Source of the DNA: Pseudomonas sp. B21-023
GTDB lineage: Bacteria > Pseudomonadota > Gammaproteobacteria > Pseudomonadales > Pseudomonadaceae
Length of the DNA stretch: 64,000 nt
Direction: 5' to 3'
NCBI RefSeq assembly: GCF_024749165.1
Contig: NZ_CP087190.1
Coordinates: 1,820,001-1,884,000, forward strand
Positions 1 through 7,652 of this stretch are shown piece by piece; position 1 is the first letter of the stretch, and every line of letters begins with the position of its first letter. Below the pieces are notes generated by a model that was not told the origin of the DNA, made no database searches, and saw only the letters and a list, made by a program, of their open reading frames with translations. Made by a program: the position numbers and the translations under genes.

Positions 1-463
1 CGACGCCTACCCGGACCTGGTCCAGGTGCTCGAACCCATGTTCAGCAACTTCGGCGGCCACGACTCATTCGGCGGCCAAATCGTCACCATCAAGTGCTTC
101 GAAGACAATTCCCTGGTCAAGGAACAGGTCGAGCTCGACGGCAAGGGCAAGGTCCTGGTGGTCGACGGCGGCGGTTCGCTGCGCCGTGCGCTACTGGGCG
201 ACATGCTCGCGGAGAAGGCCGCGAAGAATGGCTGGGAAGGCCTGCTGATCTACGGCTGCGTGCGTGACGTGGACGTGCTGGCGCAGACCGATGTCGGTAT
301 CCAGGCCCTGGCCAGCCACCCGATGAAGACTGACAAGCGCGGCATTGGCGACCTCAACGTCGCGGTGACCTTTGCCGGCGTGACCTTCCGCCCGGGCGAA
401 TACGTGTACGCCGACAACAACGGCGTGCTGGTCTCGCCAAGCCCGCTGAAGATGCCCGAGTGA
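1..463 (+). CDS. rraA: RraA family protein (5' end missing)
   Basis: The reading frame is already open at the first bases of the window (…DAYPDLVQ…), so the start codon lies upstream; only about ten residues seem to be missing compared with the ~160-residue family. RraA proteins form trimeric rings. In E. coli RraA binds RNase E and inhibits it; relatives act as 4-hydroxy-4-methyl-2-oxoglutarate aldolases, and sequence alone does not settle which role applies. Family motifs are visible: [23 protein letters not shown] and [10 protein letters not shown] near the C-terminus. It is followed after 25 bp by cmaX, the usual Pseudomonas order. The family call is firm; the biochemical role is inferred. 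Confidence 0.92.
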   Translation, partial: DAYPDLVQVLEPMFSNFGGHDSFGGQIVTIKCFEDNSLVKEQVELDGKGKVLVVDGGGSLRRALLGDMLAEKAAKNGWEGLLIYGCVRDVDVLAQTDVGIQALASHPMKTDKRGIGDLNVAVTFAGVTFRPGEYVYADNNGVLVSPSPLKMPE

Positions 464-488
464 TTCGCCGCACACCCATGGAGCTTTG

Positions 489-1484
489 ATGTTCGAGGAA
501 GACAACGCGCAATGGGGCCTGGTGCATGCCCTGGTGCTCGATGGCAAGGGTGGCGCGCGTTCGATCGCCCGCACCGAGCTGGACGACCTGCAGTTGCAGC
601 CCCAGGAGAGCCTGTGGCTGCACTGGGACCGCAGCCATCCGCAGACCCGCACCTGGCTGCTGCACGACAGCGGTCTGAGCGAGTTCGCCTGCGAACTGTT
701 GCTTGAGGAGAACACCCGCCCGCGCCTGTTGCAGATGGCCGGCGAGCAGATGCTGCTGTTCCTGCGCGGGGTCAATCTCAACCCGGGTGCCGAACCCGAG
801 GACATGGTCTCGGTGCGTATCTTCGCCGAGGCGCGGCGAGTCATCTCGCTGCGTTTGCGGCCGCTGCGCGCCAGCGACGAGGTGCTCCAGCAACTGGATG
901 AGGGCCGGGGCCCGAAAACAGCCTCCGAACTGTTGCTGCTGATGGGCGAACTGTTGACCGAAAAGGTCCAGGCGCTGGTCAGCGACCTGTCCGAAGCGGT
1001 CGATCTGGAAGAGGAGAAGGCAGAATCCGACGAACGGTATTCGCCGGCACAGGGCAGCCTGCAGCAGATCCGCCGTCGTGCCGCCGGCCTGCGCCGTTTC
1101 CTTGCCCCTCAGCGCGATATCTATGCCCAGCTATCGCGCAATAAATGCAGTTGGTTCGCCGATGCTGACGCGGACTACTGGAACGAGCTGAACAACAGCC
1201 TGATCCGCTACCTCGAAGAACTCGAACTGGCTCGCGAGCGAGCCGCCCTGGTGCTGGAAAGCGAGGATCGGCGCCGCAGCGAGCGAATGAACCGGACCAT
1301 GTACCGGTTTGGCATCATTACCTGCATTTTCCTGCCCATGAGCTTTGTCACGGGCCTGCTGGGCATCAATGTCGGCGGTATTCCCGGGGCGGAAAACCCC
1401 TACGGCTTCGCGCTCGCCTGCACCGTGGTGCTGGGGCTGGCGGCGGGGCAGTGGTGGTTGTTCCGTCGGCTGCGCTGGGTCTGA
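489..1484 (+). CDS. cmaX: CorA/ZntB-family metal transporter CmaX
   Basis: 331-residue inner-membrane divalent-cation channel/transporter of the CorA-ZntB family. The long cytoplasmic N-terminal part has the acidic, helical character of the family. The C-terminus holds two membrane helices; the first runs into the loop TGLLGINVGGIPG, where GIN replaces the GMN of true CorA, as in ZntB-like members. That makes Zn2+ or another cation as plausible as Mg2+. ATG 489 is preferred over an in-frame TTG one codon earlier. First gene of the cmaX-crfX-cmpX-sigX-oprF order known from other Pseudomonas, where these genes are linked to cell-envelope homeostasis. Confidence 0.85.
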   Translation: MFEEDNAQWGLVHALVLDGKGGARSIARTELDDLQLQPQESLWLHWDRSHPQTRTWLLHDSGLSEFACELLLEENTRPRLLQMAGEQMLLFLRGVNLNPGAEPEDMVSVRIFAEARRVISLRLRPLRASDEVLQQLDEGRGPKTASELLLLMGELLTEKVQALVSDLSEAVDLEEEKAESDERYSPAQGSLQQIRRRAAGLRRFLAPQRDIYAQLSRNKCSWFADADADYWNELNNSLIRYLEELELARERAALVLESEDRRRSERMNRTMYRFGIITCIFLPMSFVTGLLGINVGGIPGAENPYGFALACTVVLGLAAGQWWLFRRLRWV

Positions 1485-1573
1485 AATGAGGTATTTTGAA
1501 ACATTCGTCCCAGTGGCAGGTGTGACCCATCGCTTGGTACCCACGTCTTTGACTGACATTGCGCGAGGTGCCC

Positions 1574-1837
1574 ATGCACGATCCGTTTGAAGAATCCCTG
1601 CGTGACCTGCTCAAGGCGTCGCCGTCCGGCCAGGACCGTGACGACGCCGCGTGCCTGGGTCGTGTGCTCAAGACCGCCAACCGCCAGGTTGGCGCGGGCG
1701 ATCTGTTCAGCCTGCTTGGCCGCTGGAGCCAGGCGCTGCTGATCGCCGTGAACAATGGCTCGGCGCATGTGGCGCCGGTGCGCCGCAACTCTACCCGCAA
1801 CCCTGCCGCAGGCAGCCCTGCAGATAAGGCCGATTGA
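1574..1837 (+). CDS. crfX: CrfX small conserved protein
   Basis: Small 87-residue protein matching the conserved Pseudomonas gene between cmaX and cmpX. No signal peptide or membrane segment is evident; the N-terminal half is acidic and helical (MHDPFEESLRDLL) and the C-terminus is polar and probably disordered. ATG 1574 has a GCGAGGTG ribosome-binding site just upstream; upstream in-frame codons have none. It ends two bases before the cmpX ATG, so translation of the two is probably coupled. In P. aeruginosa this gene belongs to the SigX regulon (recalled). The biochemical function is unknown. Confidence 0.8.
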   Translation: MHDPFEESLRDLLKASPSGQDRDDAACLGRVLKTANRQVGAGDLFSLLGRWSQALLIAVNNGSAHVAPVRRNSTRNPAAGSPADKAD

Positions 1838-1839
1838 AT

Positions 1840-2664
1840 ATGGAACTCGATCTCTGGACCCAGAGCCTGGTCACCGCCATGACTGCCCTTTGGACCAAGG
1901 TGGCGAACTTCATCCCCAACCTGTTCGGCGCGCTGGTCGTGGTGCTGCTCGGTTTCGTCGTGGCCAAGCTGCTCGACACCTTGCTGTCGAAGGTGCTGGC
2001 CAAGTTCGGCCTGGACCGCCTGATGAGTGGTACCGGCCTGACCAAGATGCTCGCCCGGATTGGTATCCAGGTACCGATTTCGACGCTGATCGGCAAGATC
2101 GTCTATTGGTTCGTGCTGTTGATCTTCCTGGTTTCGGCGGCTGAATCGCTGGGCCTGGAGCGGGTCTCGGCGACCCTGGACATGCTGGCGCTGTACCTGC
2201 CCAAGGTATTCGGCGCGGCGCTGGTGATGCTGGCCGGCGTGCTGTTGGCGCAACTGGCCAACGGCCTTGTGCGCGGCGCCGCCGAGGGCATCGGCCTGGA
2301 GTACGCTGCTGGCGTTGGGCGTATCGTCCAGGGCCTCGTGATCATCATCAGTATTTCGGTGGCCATCAGCCAGCTGGAGGTCAAGACCGACCTGCTCAAC
2401 CACGTGATCGTCATCGGGCTGATTACCGTTGGTCTGGCAATTGCCCTGGCGATGGGCCTGGGCAGCCGTGAAATTGCCGGACAGATCCTGGCCGGCATCT
2501 ATGTGCGTGAGCTCTATCAGGTCGGCCAGCACGTGCGCATTGGCGAGGTCGAAGGGCACATCGAGGAGATCGGCACGGTCAAGACGACCCTGCTGACCGA
2601 TGATGGCGAACTGGTGTCGTTGTCTAATCGCGAGCTGCTCGAGCAGCGCGTGAATAGCCGCTAA
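1840..2664 (+). CDS. cmpX: MscS-like membrane protein CmpX
   Basis: 274-residue inner-membrane protein with four or five hydrophobic helices (roughly residues 20-45, 85-110, 125-145, 165-180 and 190-215). These are followed by a short β-rich MscS-type region: the glycine-rich GSREIAGQILAGIYVREL lies where the pore helix and β-domain join in MscS. MscS family members are mechanosensitive channels that relieve turgor; a channel role for CmpX itself is inferred from the fold. ATG 1840 is chosen over a TTG two codons earlier that overlaps the crfX stop. In P. aeruginosa, loss of cmpX is reported to activate SigX (recalled), which fits its place directly before sigX. Confidence 0.87.
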   Translation: MELDLWTQSLVTAMTALWTKVANFIPNLFGALVVVLLGFVVAKLLDTLLSKVLAKFGLDRLMSGTGLTKMLARIGIQVPISTLIGKIVYWFVLLIFLVSAAESLGLERVSATLDMLALYLPKVFGAALVMLAGVLLAQLANGLVRGAAEGIGLEYAAGVGRIVQGLVIIISISVAISQLEVKTDLLNHVIVIGLITVGLAIALAMGLGSREIAGQILAGIYVRELYQVGQHVRIGEVEGHIEEIGTVKTTLLTDDGELVSLSNRELLEQRVNSR

Positions 2665-2695
2665 CCGAACAAAAGCTGTTAATGTATGCCGCCGC

Positions 2696-2717
2696 AAAAA
2701 TCGGCCCACGGGGCCGA
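2696..2717 (-). terminator. Terminator-like hairpin facing antisense, between cmpX and sigX
   Basis: Perfect 7-bp stem (2701-2707 with 2711-2717, loop acg). Read on the minus strand it is followed by five T residues (A-run 2696-2700 on the plus strand). On the plus strand there is no T-run after the stem. It could therefore stop an antisense transcript coming from inside sigX, or simply be a structured element in the sigX leader. No minus-strand gene is visible here. Confidence 0.35.
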
Positions 2718-2753
2718 GCGGCGACATTGACCTGACTGTCGGCCAGATCCGTT

Positions 2754-3344
2754 TTGAATAAAGTTCATTCGCCGCCCATGCGCTATGACCCCCGCGAGCT
2801 CACCGACGAGGAGTTGGTGGCGCGTTCGCATGAGGAGCTGTTTCATGTCACCCGCGCCTATGAGGAACTCATGCGGCGCTACCAGCGCACGCTGTTCAAC
2901 GTCTGTGCGCGCTACCTGGGGAACGATCGGGATGCCGACGATGTCTGTCAGGAGGTGATGCTCAAGGTGCTCTACGGGTTGAAGAACTTCGAGGGCAAGT
3001 CCAAGTTCAAGACCTGGCTCTACAGCATCACCTACAACGAATGCATCACCCAGTACCGCAAGGAGCGTCGCAAGCGCCGGCTGATGGATGCGCTGAGCCT
3101 GGACCCTGTCGAAGAGGCGTCCGAGGACAAGGCACCGAAGCCGGAAGAAAAAGGCGGGCTGGATAAATGGCTGGTACATGTGAACCCGATCGACCGGGAA
3201 ATCCTGGTGCTGCGCTTTGTCGCGGAGCTGGAATTCCAGGAGATCGCGGACATCATGCACATGGGCCTGAGCGCCACGAAAATGCGCTACAAGCGTGCGC
3301 TCGACAAGCTTAGAGAGAAATTTGCAGGCGTGGCTGAAACTTAG
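2754..3344 (+). CDS. sigX: ECF RNA polymerase sigma factor SigX
   Basis: 196-residue extracytoplasmic-function sigma factor. Region 2 includes DADDVCQEVMLKVLYGLKNF (residues ~62-81) for core binding and -10 recognition; region 4 includes EILVLRFVAELEFQEIADIM with the helix-turn-helix for -35 recognition. SigX in Pseudomonas directs oprF and many fatty-acid and envelope genes in response to membrane stress. No anti-sigma gene is adjacent, as in other pseudomonads; CmpX next door is implicated instead. The TTG start at 2754 is chosen because the resulting MNK… N-terminus matches remembered SigX proteins; the next in-frame ATG (2778) would drop eight residues. Confidence 0.93.
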   Translation: MNKVHSPPMRYDPRELTDEELVARSHEELFHVTRAYEELMRRYQRTLFNVCARYLGNDRDADDVCQEVMLKVLYGLKNFEGKSKFKTWLYSITYNECITQYRKERRKRRLMDALSLDPVEEASEDKAPKPEEKGGLDKWLVHVNPIDREILVLRFVAELEFQEIADIMHMGLSATKMRYKRALDKLREKFAGVAET

Positions 3345-3369
3345 TGGCCTGCAAATACCTCTAACCAAC

Positions 3370-3393
3370 CGGCAAGTTCTGCTAGACTTGCCG
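3370..3393 (+). other. Hairpin in the sigX-oprF intergenic region
   Basis: Perfect 8-bp inverted repeat (3370-3377 with 3386-3393, 8-nt loop) lying 26 bp after the sigX stop. No T-run follows, so it is not a classic intrinsic terminator. It could attenuate or process read-through from sigX into oprF, or protect the oprF leader. The rest of 3345-3454 should hold the oprF promoter(s), but I cannot assign boxes with confidence. Confidence 0.4.
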
Positions 3394-3454
3394 TCGAGTT
3401 GTCCCCCGGATGTTGGTGGGACTGCTTAACTATCACCAGATGGGGATTTAACGG

Positions 3455-4495
3455 ATGAAATTGAAAAACACCTTGGGCTTGGCCATTGGCTCGCTCGTGG
3501 CCGTGACTTCGCTCGGCGCTCTGGCTCAAGGCCAAGGCGCAGTCGAAATCGAAGGTAACGTTACCAAGCAGTTCTACGACAGCGAACGTAACTTCAAGAA
3601 CACCGGCACCAATCCAGGTGTTCGCCTCGGTTACTTCCTGACCGACGACGTCTCCCTGGACCTGGGCTACAACGAGACCCACAACGCTCGTGGTGAAGTC
3701 TTCAACAAAGACATCAAAGGCTCCAAGACCAAGCTCGACGCTACCTACCACTTCGGTACCGTAGGCGATGCACTGCGTCCGTACGTTTCCGCCGGTTTCG
3801 CTCACGAGAGCCTGGGCCAGGCCACTCGTAGCGGCCGTGACCACTCCACCTTCGCCAACGTTGGCGCTGGCGCCAAGTGGTACATCACCGACATGTTCTT
3901 CGCCCGTGCCGGCGTCGAAGCCATGTACAACATCGACAACGGCAACACCGAGTGGGGCCCGACCGTTGGTCTGGGTCTGAACTTCGGTGGCAGCGGTGGC
4001 CAGAAAGCCGCTCCTGCGCCTGCTCCAGTTGCCGAAGTCTGCTCCGACAGCGACAACGATGGCGTCTGCGACAACGTCGACAAGTGCCCTGACACCCCAG
4101 CCAACGTTACCGTTGACGCTGATGGCTGCCCGGCTGTTGCCGAAGTCGTTCGCGTTGAGCTGGACGTCAAGTTCGACTTCGACAAGTCGGTCGTCAAGCC
4201 AAACAGCTACGGCGACATCAAGAACCTGGCTGACTTCATGAAGCAGTACCCACAGACCACCACCACCGTGGAAGGTCACACTGACTCCGTCGGCCCAGAC
4301 GCTTACAACCAGAAGCTGTCCGAGCGTCGTGCCAGCGCTGTCAAGCAGGTCCTGACCCAGCAGTACGGTGTTGAATCGAGCCGTGTTGACTCGGTTGGCT
4401 ACGGTGAGACCCGTCCGGTCGCCGACAACGCCACCGAAGCTGGCCGCGCCGTCAACCGTCGCGTAGAAGCTCAGGTAGAAGCCCAGGCCAAGTAA
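3455..4495 (+). CDS. oprF: Major outer membrane porin OprF
   Basis: 346-residue porin and structural outer membrane protein. Residues 1-24 are a signal peptide (…LGALA|QGQG). An eight-stranded OmpA-type β-barrel follows to about residue 175. The linker is rich in Ala/Pro and carries a calcium-type Asp-rich segment with four cysteines (C196, C205, C211, C225) expected to form two disulfides. The C-terminal OmpA domain (about 235-340, including VEGHTDSVGPDAYNQKLSERR) binds peptidoglycan. OprF anchors the outer membrane to the wall and forms slow non-specific channels. It follows sigX by 110 bp. Codon use is strongly biased, as expected for a very abundant protein. Confidence 0.97.
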   Translation: MKLKNTLGLAIGSLVAVTSLGALAQGQGAVEIEGNVTKQFYDSERNFKNTGTNPGVRLGYFLTDDVSLDLGYNETHNARGEVFNKDIKGSKTKLDATYHFGTVGDALRPYVSAGFAHESLGQATRSGRDHSTFANVGAGAKWYITDMFFARAGVEAMYNIDNGNTEWGPTVGLGLNFGGSGGQKAAPAPAPVAEVCSDSDNDGVCDNVDKCPDTPANVTVDADGCPAVAEVVRVELDVKFDFDKSVVKPNSYGDIKNLADFMKQYPQTTTTVEGHTDSVGPDAYNQKLSERRASAVKQVLTQQYGVESSRVDSVGYGETRPVADNATEAGRAVNRRVEAQVEAQAK

Positions 4496-4513
4496 TTGGT
4501 TTGACGCTTCACG

Positions 4514-4543
4514 AAAAACCCGGCCTCGGCCGGGTTTTTCTTT
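4514..4543 (+). terminator. Intrinsic terminator after oprF
   Basis: A/T-flanked GC stem (aaaaacccggcc … ggccgggttttt) followed by ctttg, 18 bp after the oprF stop. It also separates oprF from the convergent kinase/phosphatase gene and could act in both directions. Confidence 0.88.
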
Positions 4544-4587
4544 GTCCGCGATTTTTTAGGGGCGATGGGGCGTGGATGGTCGCGTGC

Positions 4588-6258
4588 TCAGTGCTTGAGC
4601 AGAACCAGCAACAGCACCATGTTCAACAGCAGCGACAGCAACCCAATCGTGCGCCATACCTTCAGTGGCTCACGCTCAAGCAGCGGCCGTGGTCGCTCGT
4701 CCAGTTCCTGGCGATCCCCCCGCTCCAGCAACAGCAACCACTGTTCGGCGGTCTCGAAGCGCTGCGCTGGATCTGCCGCCACCGCCTGCAACAGGTTGTG
4801 CTGCAACCACTCCGGCACATCCGGCCGGTAGCGCGCCGGGTTTACTGGCGTACCGAAGCGTGGCCGTTGGAACGCCTCGACTTCGCCGTAGGGGTAGTGG
4901 CCGGTAAGCAGCTGGTAAAGCGTCACGCCCGCGGCATAGAGGTCCTGACGCGGCGCAGGGGGCAGGCCGTCGTAGGCTTCCGGGGCAAGGAACGAAGGCG
5001 TGCCTGGCAAGGCGTGGGGCGGGTCTTCGGAAAGCCCCGGGCAGTACGCCAGCCCGAAGTCGAGCAGGCGCAACTGGCCATCTTCGCCCAAGTGAAGGTT
5101 TTCCGGCTTGATGTCACGGTGCAGCAGGTTGCGCCGGTGCAGTGCGCCGACAGCCTGCAGCAGCTGGCGCGCCATTTCCAGCCATTGCGCCAGGGGCAGC
5201 GGGCCGCTCGCCACGAGCAGGCTGGCGAGGGTCGTGCCCGGGTATTCGCGCATCAGGTAGTACAGGTGCTGGCGCTGGCTGGCCGGGTGCACTTCGGGGA
5301 AGTGGCGGCCGGCGACCCGGCGCAGGAACCACTCTTCCATGAGCAAGGTCTGGGCGGCCCCGGGCTCGTTGTCGCGGGCCGGGGGCAGGGTCTTGAGCAA
5401 CCAGGGCCGACCTTGCGGGTCACGGGTGCGGTAGAGCAGCGCTTGCCTGCTCTGGGCCAGCAAACCGTCGACCTGCCAGCCATCGATCATCTGGCCTTCA
5501 CGCAAAGCGGCTGGCAGCGGCCACTGCTTGAGCTGCGCCAGGGTGTCGCCCAGGTTGCTCGCGCCCAGCTGGTCGACTCGTACCAGCAAGGCGCTGGCAT
5601 TGTCCTGGCTGCCGCAGTGATGGGCGCTGGCCACGAGGGTATCGGCGGCTTCCTGCAGGTCGGGGTGTTCGCGCAGGATCGACTGGATATGCACATCGCC
5701 CAGGCTGGCCCACACGCCGTCGCTGAGCAGCACGAAGCACTCGCCTTCGTGCAGATCGCCTTCCAGATAGTCCACCAGCAACTGCTGGTCCAGCCCCAGC
5801 GCGCGCTTGAGCACGTGCTGCATGCCGGGCTGGTCCCACACATGGTCTTCACTCAGGCATTGCAGCTGGTCGTCCTGCCAGCGGTACACCCGGCAGTCGC
5901 CGACGTGGGCGAGGGTGAAGCGTCGCCCGCGCAGCACCAGGGCGCTGAGGGTGGTGAGCAGCGGCTGGCCATTGCCTTGGGCGCGCAGCCAGCGGTTCTG
6001 CGCCACCAGCAGACGGTCCAGGGCCTGGGCCACGCTCCAGGTGGCGGGCGTGGCGTAGTAGTCGAGGGCCAGGGCCTGCAAGCTGGCGCGTGCTGCCAGG
6101 CCGCCGTCGGCGCACTGGCTGACGCCGTCGGCCAGCGCGCACAAGTAGCCTTTGCTGGCTGCCAGTTCGGCTGCCGGGGTGATCAGGCGCATGGCATCCT
6201 GGTTTTCCGTGCGCGGGCCTGTGGCGCTGGCCTGGGCGAAGCTCAGTAGCAGGCTCAT
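4588..6258 (-). CDS. PP2C-type phosphatase / Ser-Thr kinase fusion
   Basis: 556-residue bifunctional signalling protein. N-terminal PPM phosphatase domain (about 1-230) has the metal-binding set: ENQDA with D21, ADG at 43-45, GDCRVY with D121, SDG at 179-181 and SQDN with D219. The C-terminal eukaryotic-type kinase domain (about 260-525) has a candidate ATP lysine K289, the catalytic loop HRDIKPEN at 380-387 and DFG at 400-402. A single hydrophobic segment near 537-555 ends the protein, so it is probably tail-anchored in the inner membrane. It lies 9 bp after nasA in the nasS-nasT-nasA operon, suggesting post-translational control of nitrate uptake or assimilation. Its substrate is unknown. 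Confidence 0.86.
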   Translation of the reverse strand: MSLLLSFAQASATGPRTENQDAMRLITPAAELAASKGYLCALADGVSQCADGGLAARASLQALALDYYATPATWSVAQALDRLLVAQNRWLRAQGNGQPLLTTLSALVLRGRRFTLAHVGDCRVYRWQDDQLQCLSEDHVWDQPGMQHVLKRALGLDQQLLVDYLEGDLHEGECFVLLSDGVWASLGDVHIQSILREHPDLQEAADTLVASAHHCGSQDNASALLVRVDQLGASNLGDTLAQLKQWPLPAALREGQMIDGWQVDGLLAQSRQALLYRTRDPQGRPWLLKTLPPARDNEPGAAQTLLMEEWFLRRVAGRHFPEVHPASQRQHLYYLMREYPGTTLASLLVASGPLPLAQWLEMARQLLQAVGALHRRNLLHRDIKPENLHLGEDGQLRLLDFGLAYCPGLSEDPPHALPGTPSFLAPEAYDGLPPAPRQDLYAAGVTLYQLLTGHYPYGEVEAFQRPRFGTPVNPARYRPDVPEWLQHNLLQAVAADPAQRFETAEQWLLLLERGDRQELDERPRPLLEREPLKVWRTIGLLSLLLNMVLLLVLLKH

Positions 6259-6267
6259 GGGGGCGCC

Positions 6268-7479
6268 TCAGACCCGCGCCGCGGTGATCGCCGCCGAGCC
6301 CCAGGTGGTGCGCCAGCGCTGCTTGACGCCATGCAGGCCAAACCAGGCGAGCAGGCCCAGGCTGGCGAACAGCCACAGGCCGAGCTGGTAGTCGCCGGTG
6401 TGCTGCTTGATGGTGCCAAGGCCCGCGGCGAGCAGGAAGCCACCGATGCCGCCGGCCATGCCGATCAGCCCGGTCATCACGCCGATCTCCTGGCGGAAGC
6501 GCTGCGGCACCAGCTGGAACACCGCGCCATTTCCGGCCCCCAGCCCGAGCATGGCGCTGACGAACAGCGCCAGGGCTGCCGCCGCGTTGGGCAGGTTGAA
6601 GCCCACCGCCGCGATGCACACGGCGGCCACGCCGTACATCGCCAGCAGGGTGCGGATACCACCGAAGCGATCGGCCAGGGCGCCGCCGAGCGGACGCATG
6701 AGGCTGCCGGAGAACACACAGGCGGCGGTGTAGTAGCCGGCGGTCACCGGGCTCAGGCCGTACTGATCGCTGAAATAGCCAGGCAGGGCGCTGGCCAGGC
6801 CGATGAAGCCGCCGAAGGTGACACTGTAGAAGAACATGAACCACCAGCTGTCGCGGTCGCCGAGGGCCTTGAGGTAGTCGGCCATGGCCTTGGGCTTGGG
6901 CCGTTGCGGGGCATTGCGGGCCAGCCAGGCGAATAGCACCAGGGTCAGCAGCAGCGGCAGCAGGGCAAAGCCGAACACATTGTTCCAGCCGAAGGCGGCG
7001 GCCAACGCCGGCGCCAGCAGGGCGGCGAACACCGTGCCGGAGTTGCCGGCACCGGCGATGCCCATGGCCTTGCCCTGATGCTGCGGCGGGTACCACTGCG
7101 AAGCCAGCGGCAGGGACACGGCGAACGAGGCCCCGGCAAAGCCAAGGAACACACCCAGCAGCAAGGCTTGTTCGTAGCTGCGCACGCCCAACTGCCAGGC
7201 GCAGGCCAGGGCGACGATCACCACCGCCTGGCCGATCAGCCCGGCGGTCTTGGGCGACAGGCGATCGACCAGCAGACCCATGGCAAAGCGCAGCAGCGCG
7301 CCGGCCAGGATCGGCGTGGCCACCATCAGGCCCCGTTGCTGTGCGGTCAGTTGCAGGTCGGCGGCAATCTGCACCGCCATCGGGCCGAGCAGGTACCAGA
7401 CCATGAAGCTCAAGTCGAAATACAGGAAGGCGGCGAACAGGGTGGGCACATGCCCGGATTTCCAGAAGCTCGTATTCAT
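6268..7479 (-). CDS. nasA: Nitrate transporter, NNP/MFS family
   Basis: 403-residue major facilitator with about 12 membrane helices. The nitrate/nitrite-porter signature is present twice: GIAGAGNSGTVFA in the first half and GLGAGNGAVFQ in the second. It imports nitrate, with possible nitrite exchange, for assimilation. ATG 7479 is preferred because CGAGGTG lies directly upstream, and because an earlier in-frame start would fall inside the leader terminator. It is the first structural gene after the leader described at 7514-7604, so NasT antitermination should control it. The nitrate and nitrite reductase genes that follow the equivalent gene in P. aeruginosa are not in this window. Confidence 0.87.
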   Translation of the reverse strand: MNTSFWKSGHVPTLFAAFLYFDLSFMVWYLLGPMAVQIAADLQLTAQQRGLMVATPILAGALLRFAMGLLVDRLSPKTAGLIGQAVVIVALACAWQLGVRSYEQALLLGVFLGFAGASFAVSLPLASQWYPPQHQGKAMGIAGAGNSGTVFAALLAPALAAAFGWNNVFGFALLPLLLTLVLFAWLARNAPQRPKPKAMADYLKALGDRDSWWFMFFYSVTFGGFIGLASALPGYFSDQYGLSPVTAGYYTAACVFSGSLMRPLGGALADRFGGIRTLLAMYGVAAVCIAAVGFNLPNAAAALALFVSAMLGLGAGNGAVFQLVPQRFRQEIGVMTGLIGMAGGIGGFLLAAGLGTIKQHTGDYQLGLWLFASLGLLAWFGLHGVKQRWRTTWGSAAITAARV

Positions 7480-7513
7480 CGGACACCTCGTGGGGCGCGC
7501 AACACAGGGGCGG

Positions 7514-7570
7514 AAACGAAAAGACGCCGCTGCCCGGTCCACGGATAAGTGGCGGGGAAGCGACGTCTTT
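7514..7570 (-). terminator. Leader terminator (attenuator) upstream of nasA
   Basis: On the minus strand, a 12-bp stem (7559-7570 pairing with 7520-7531, one G-T pair) encloses a 27-nt loop that contains a smaller ccac/gtgg hairpin. It is followed by a T-rich tail (ctttt…ttt, 7514-7520). It lies in the 173-bp gap between nasT and nasA, 35 bp before the nasA start. Its position and shape fit a conditional terminator overcome by the ANTAR protein NasT when nitrate is present. Confidence 0.7.
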
Positions 7571-7584
7571 GTCGGGGTCTGGGG

Positions 7585-7604
7585 GGCAGCCGCCGTTGGC
7601 TACC
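7585..7604 (-). promoter_or_regulatory. ANTAR-type RNA hairpin (NasT target candidate)
   Basis: On the minus strand a 7-bp stem (7598-7604 with 7585-7591; one G-U pair) closes a six-base loop AACGGC. Known targets of ANTAR antiterminators are tandem stem-loops whose hexaloops have A at position 1 and G at position 4; this loop fits exactly. It sits 14 bp before the leader terminator. I could not place the expected second hairpin with the same certainty. Confidence 0.6.
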
Positions 7605-7652
7605 TGGTGTTCCATGAGCAAGAGACGGGCCAAGGTCTGCGGGTCATTGCAA

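Noticed and set aside
1491-1573. ECF-type promoter before crfX (ttgaaacattcg)
   Set aside because: A -35-like TGAAAC is present, but no matching -10 lies at 15-17 bp, so I do not report it as a promoter.
4501-6249. Open frame of ~580 codons on the plus strand opposite the phosphatase/kinase gene
   Set aside because: The sense strand carries intact phosphatase and kinase motifs; the plus frame begins inside the oprF terminator region and has Gln/Arg-rich shadow composition.
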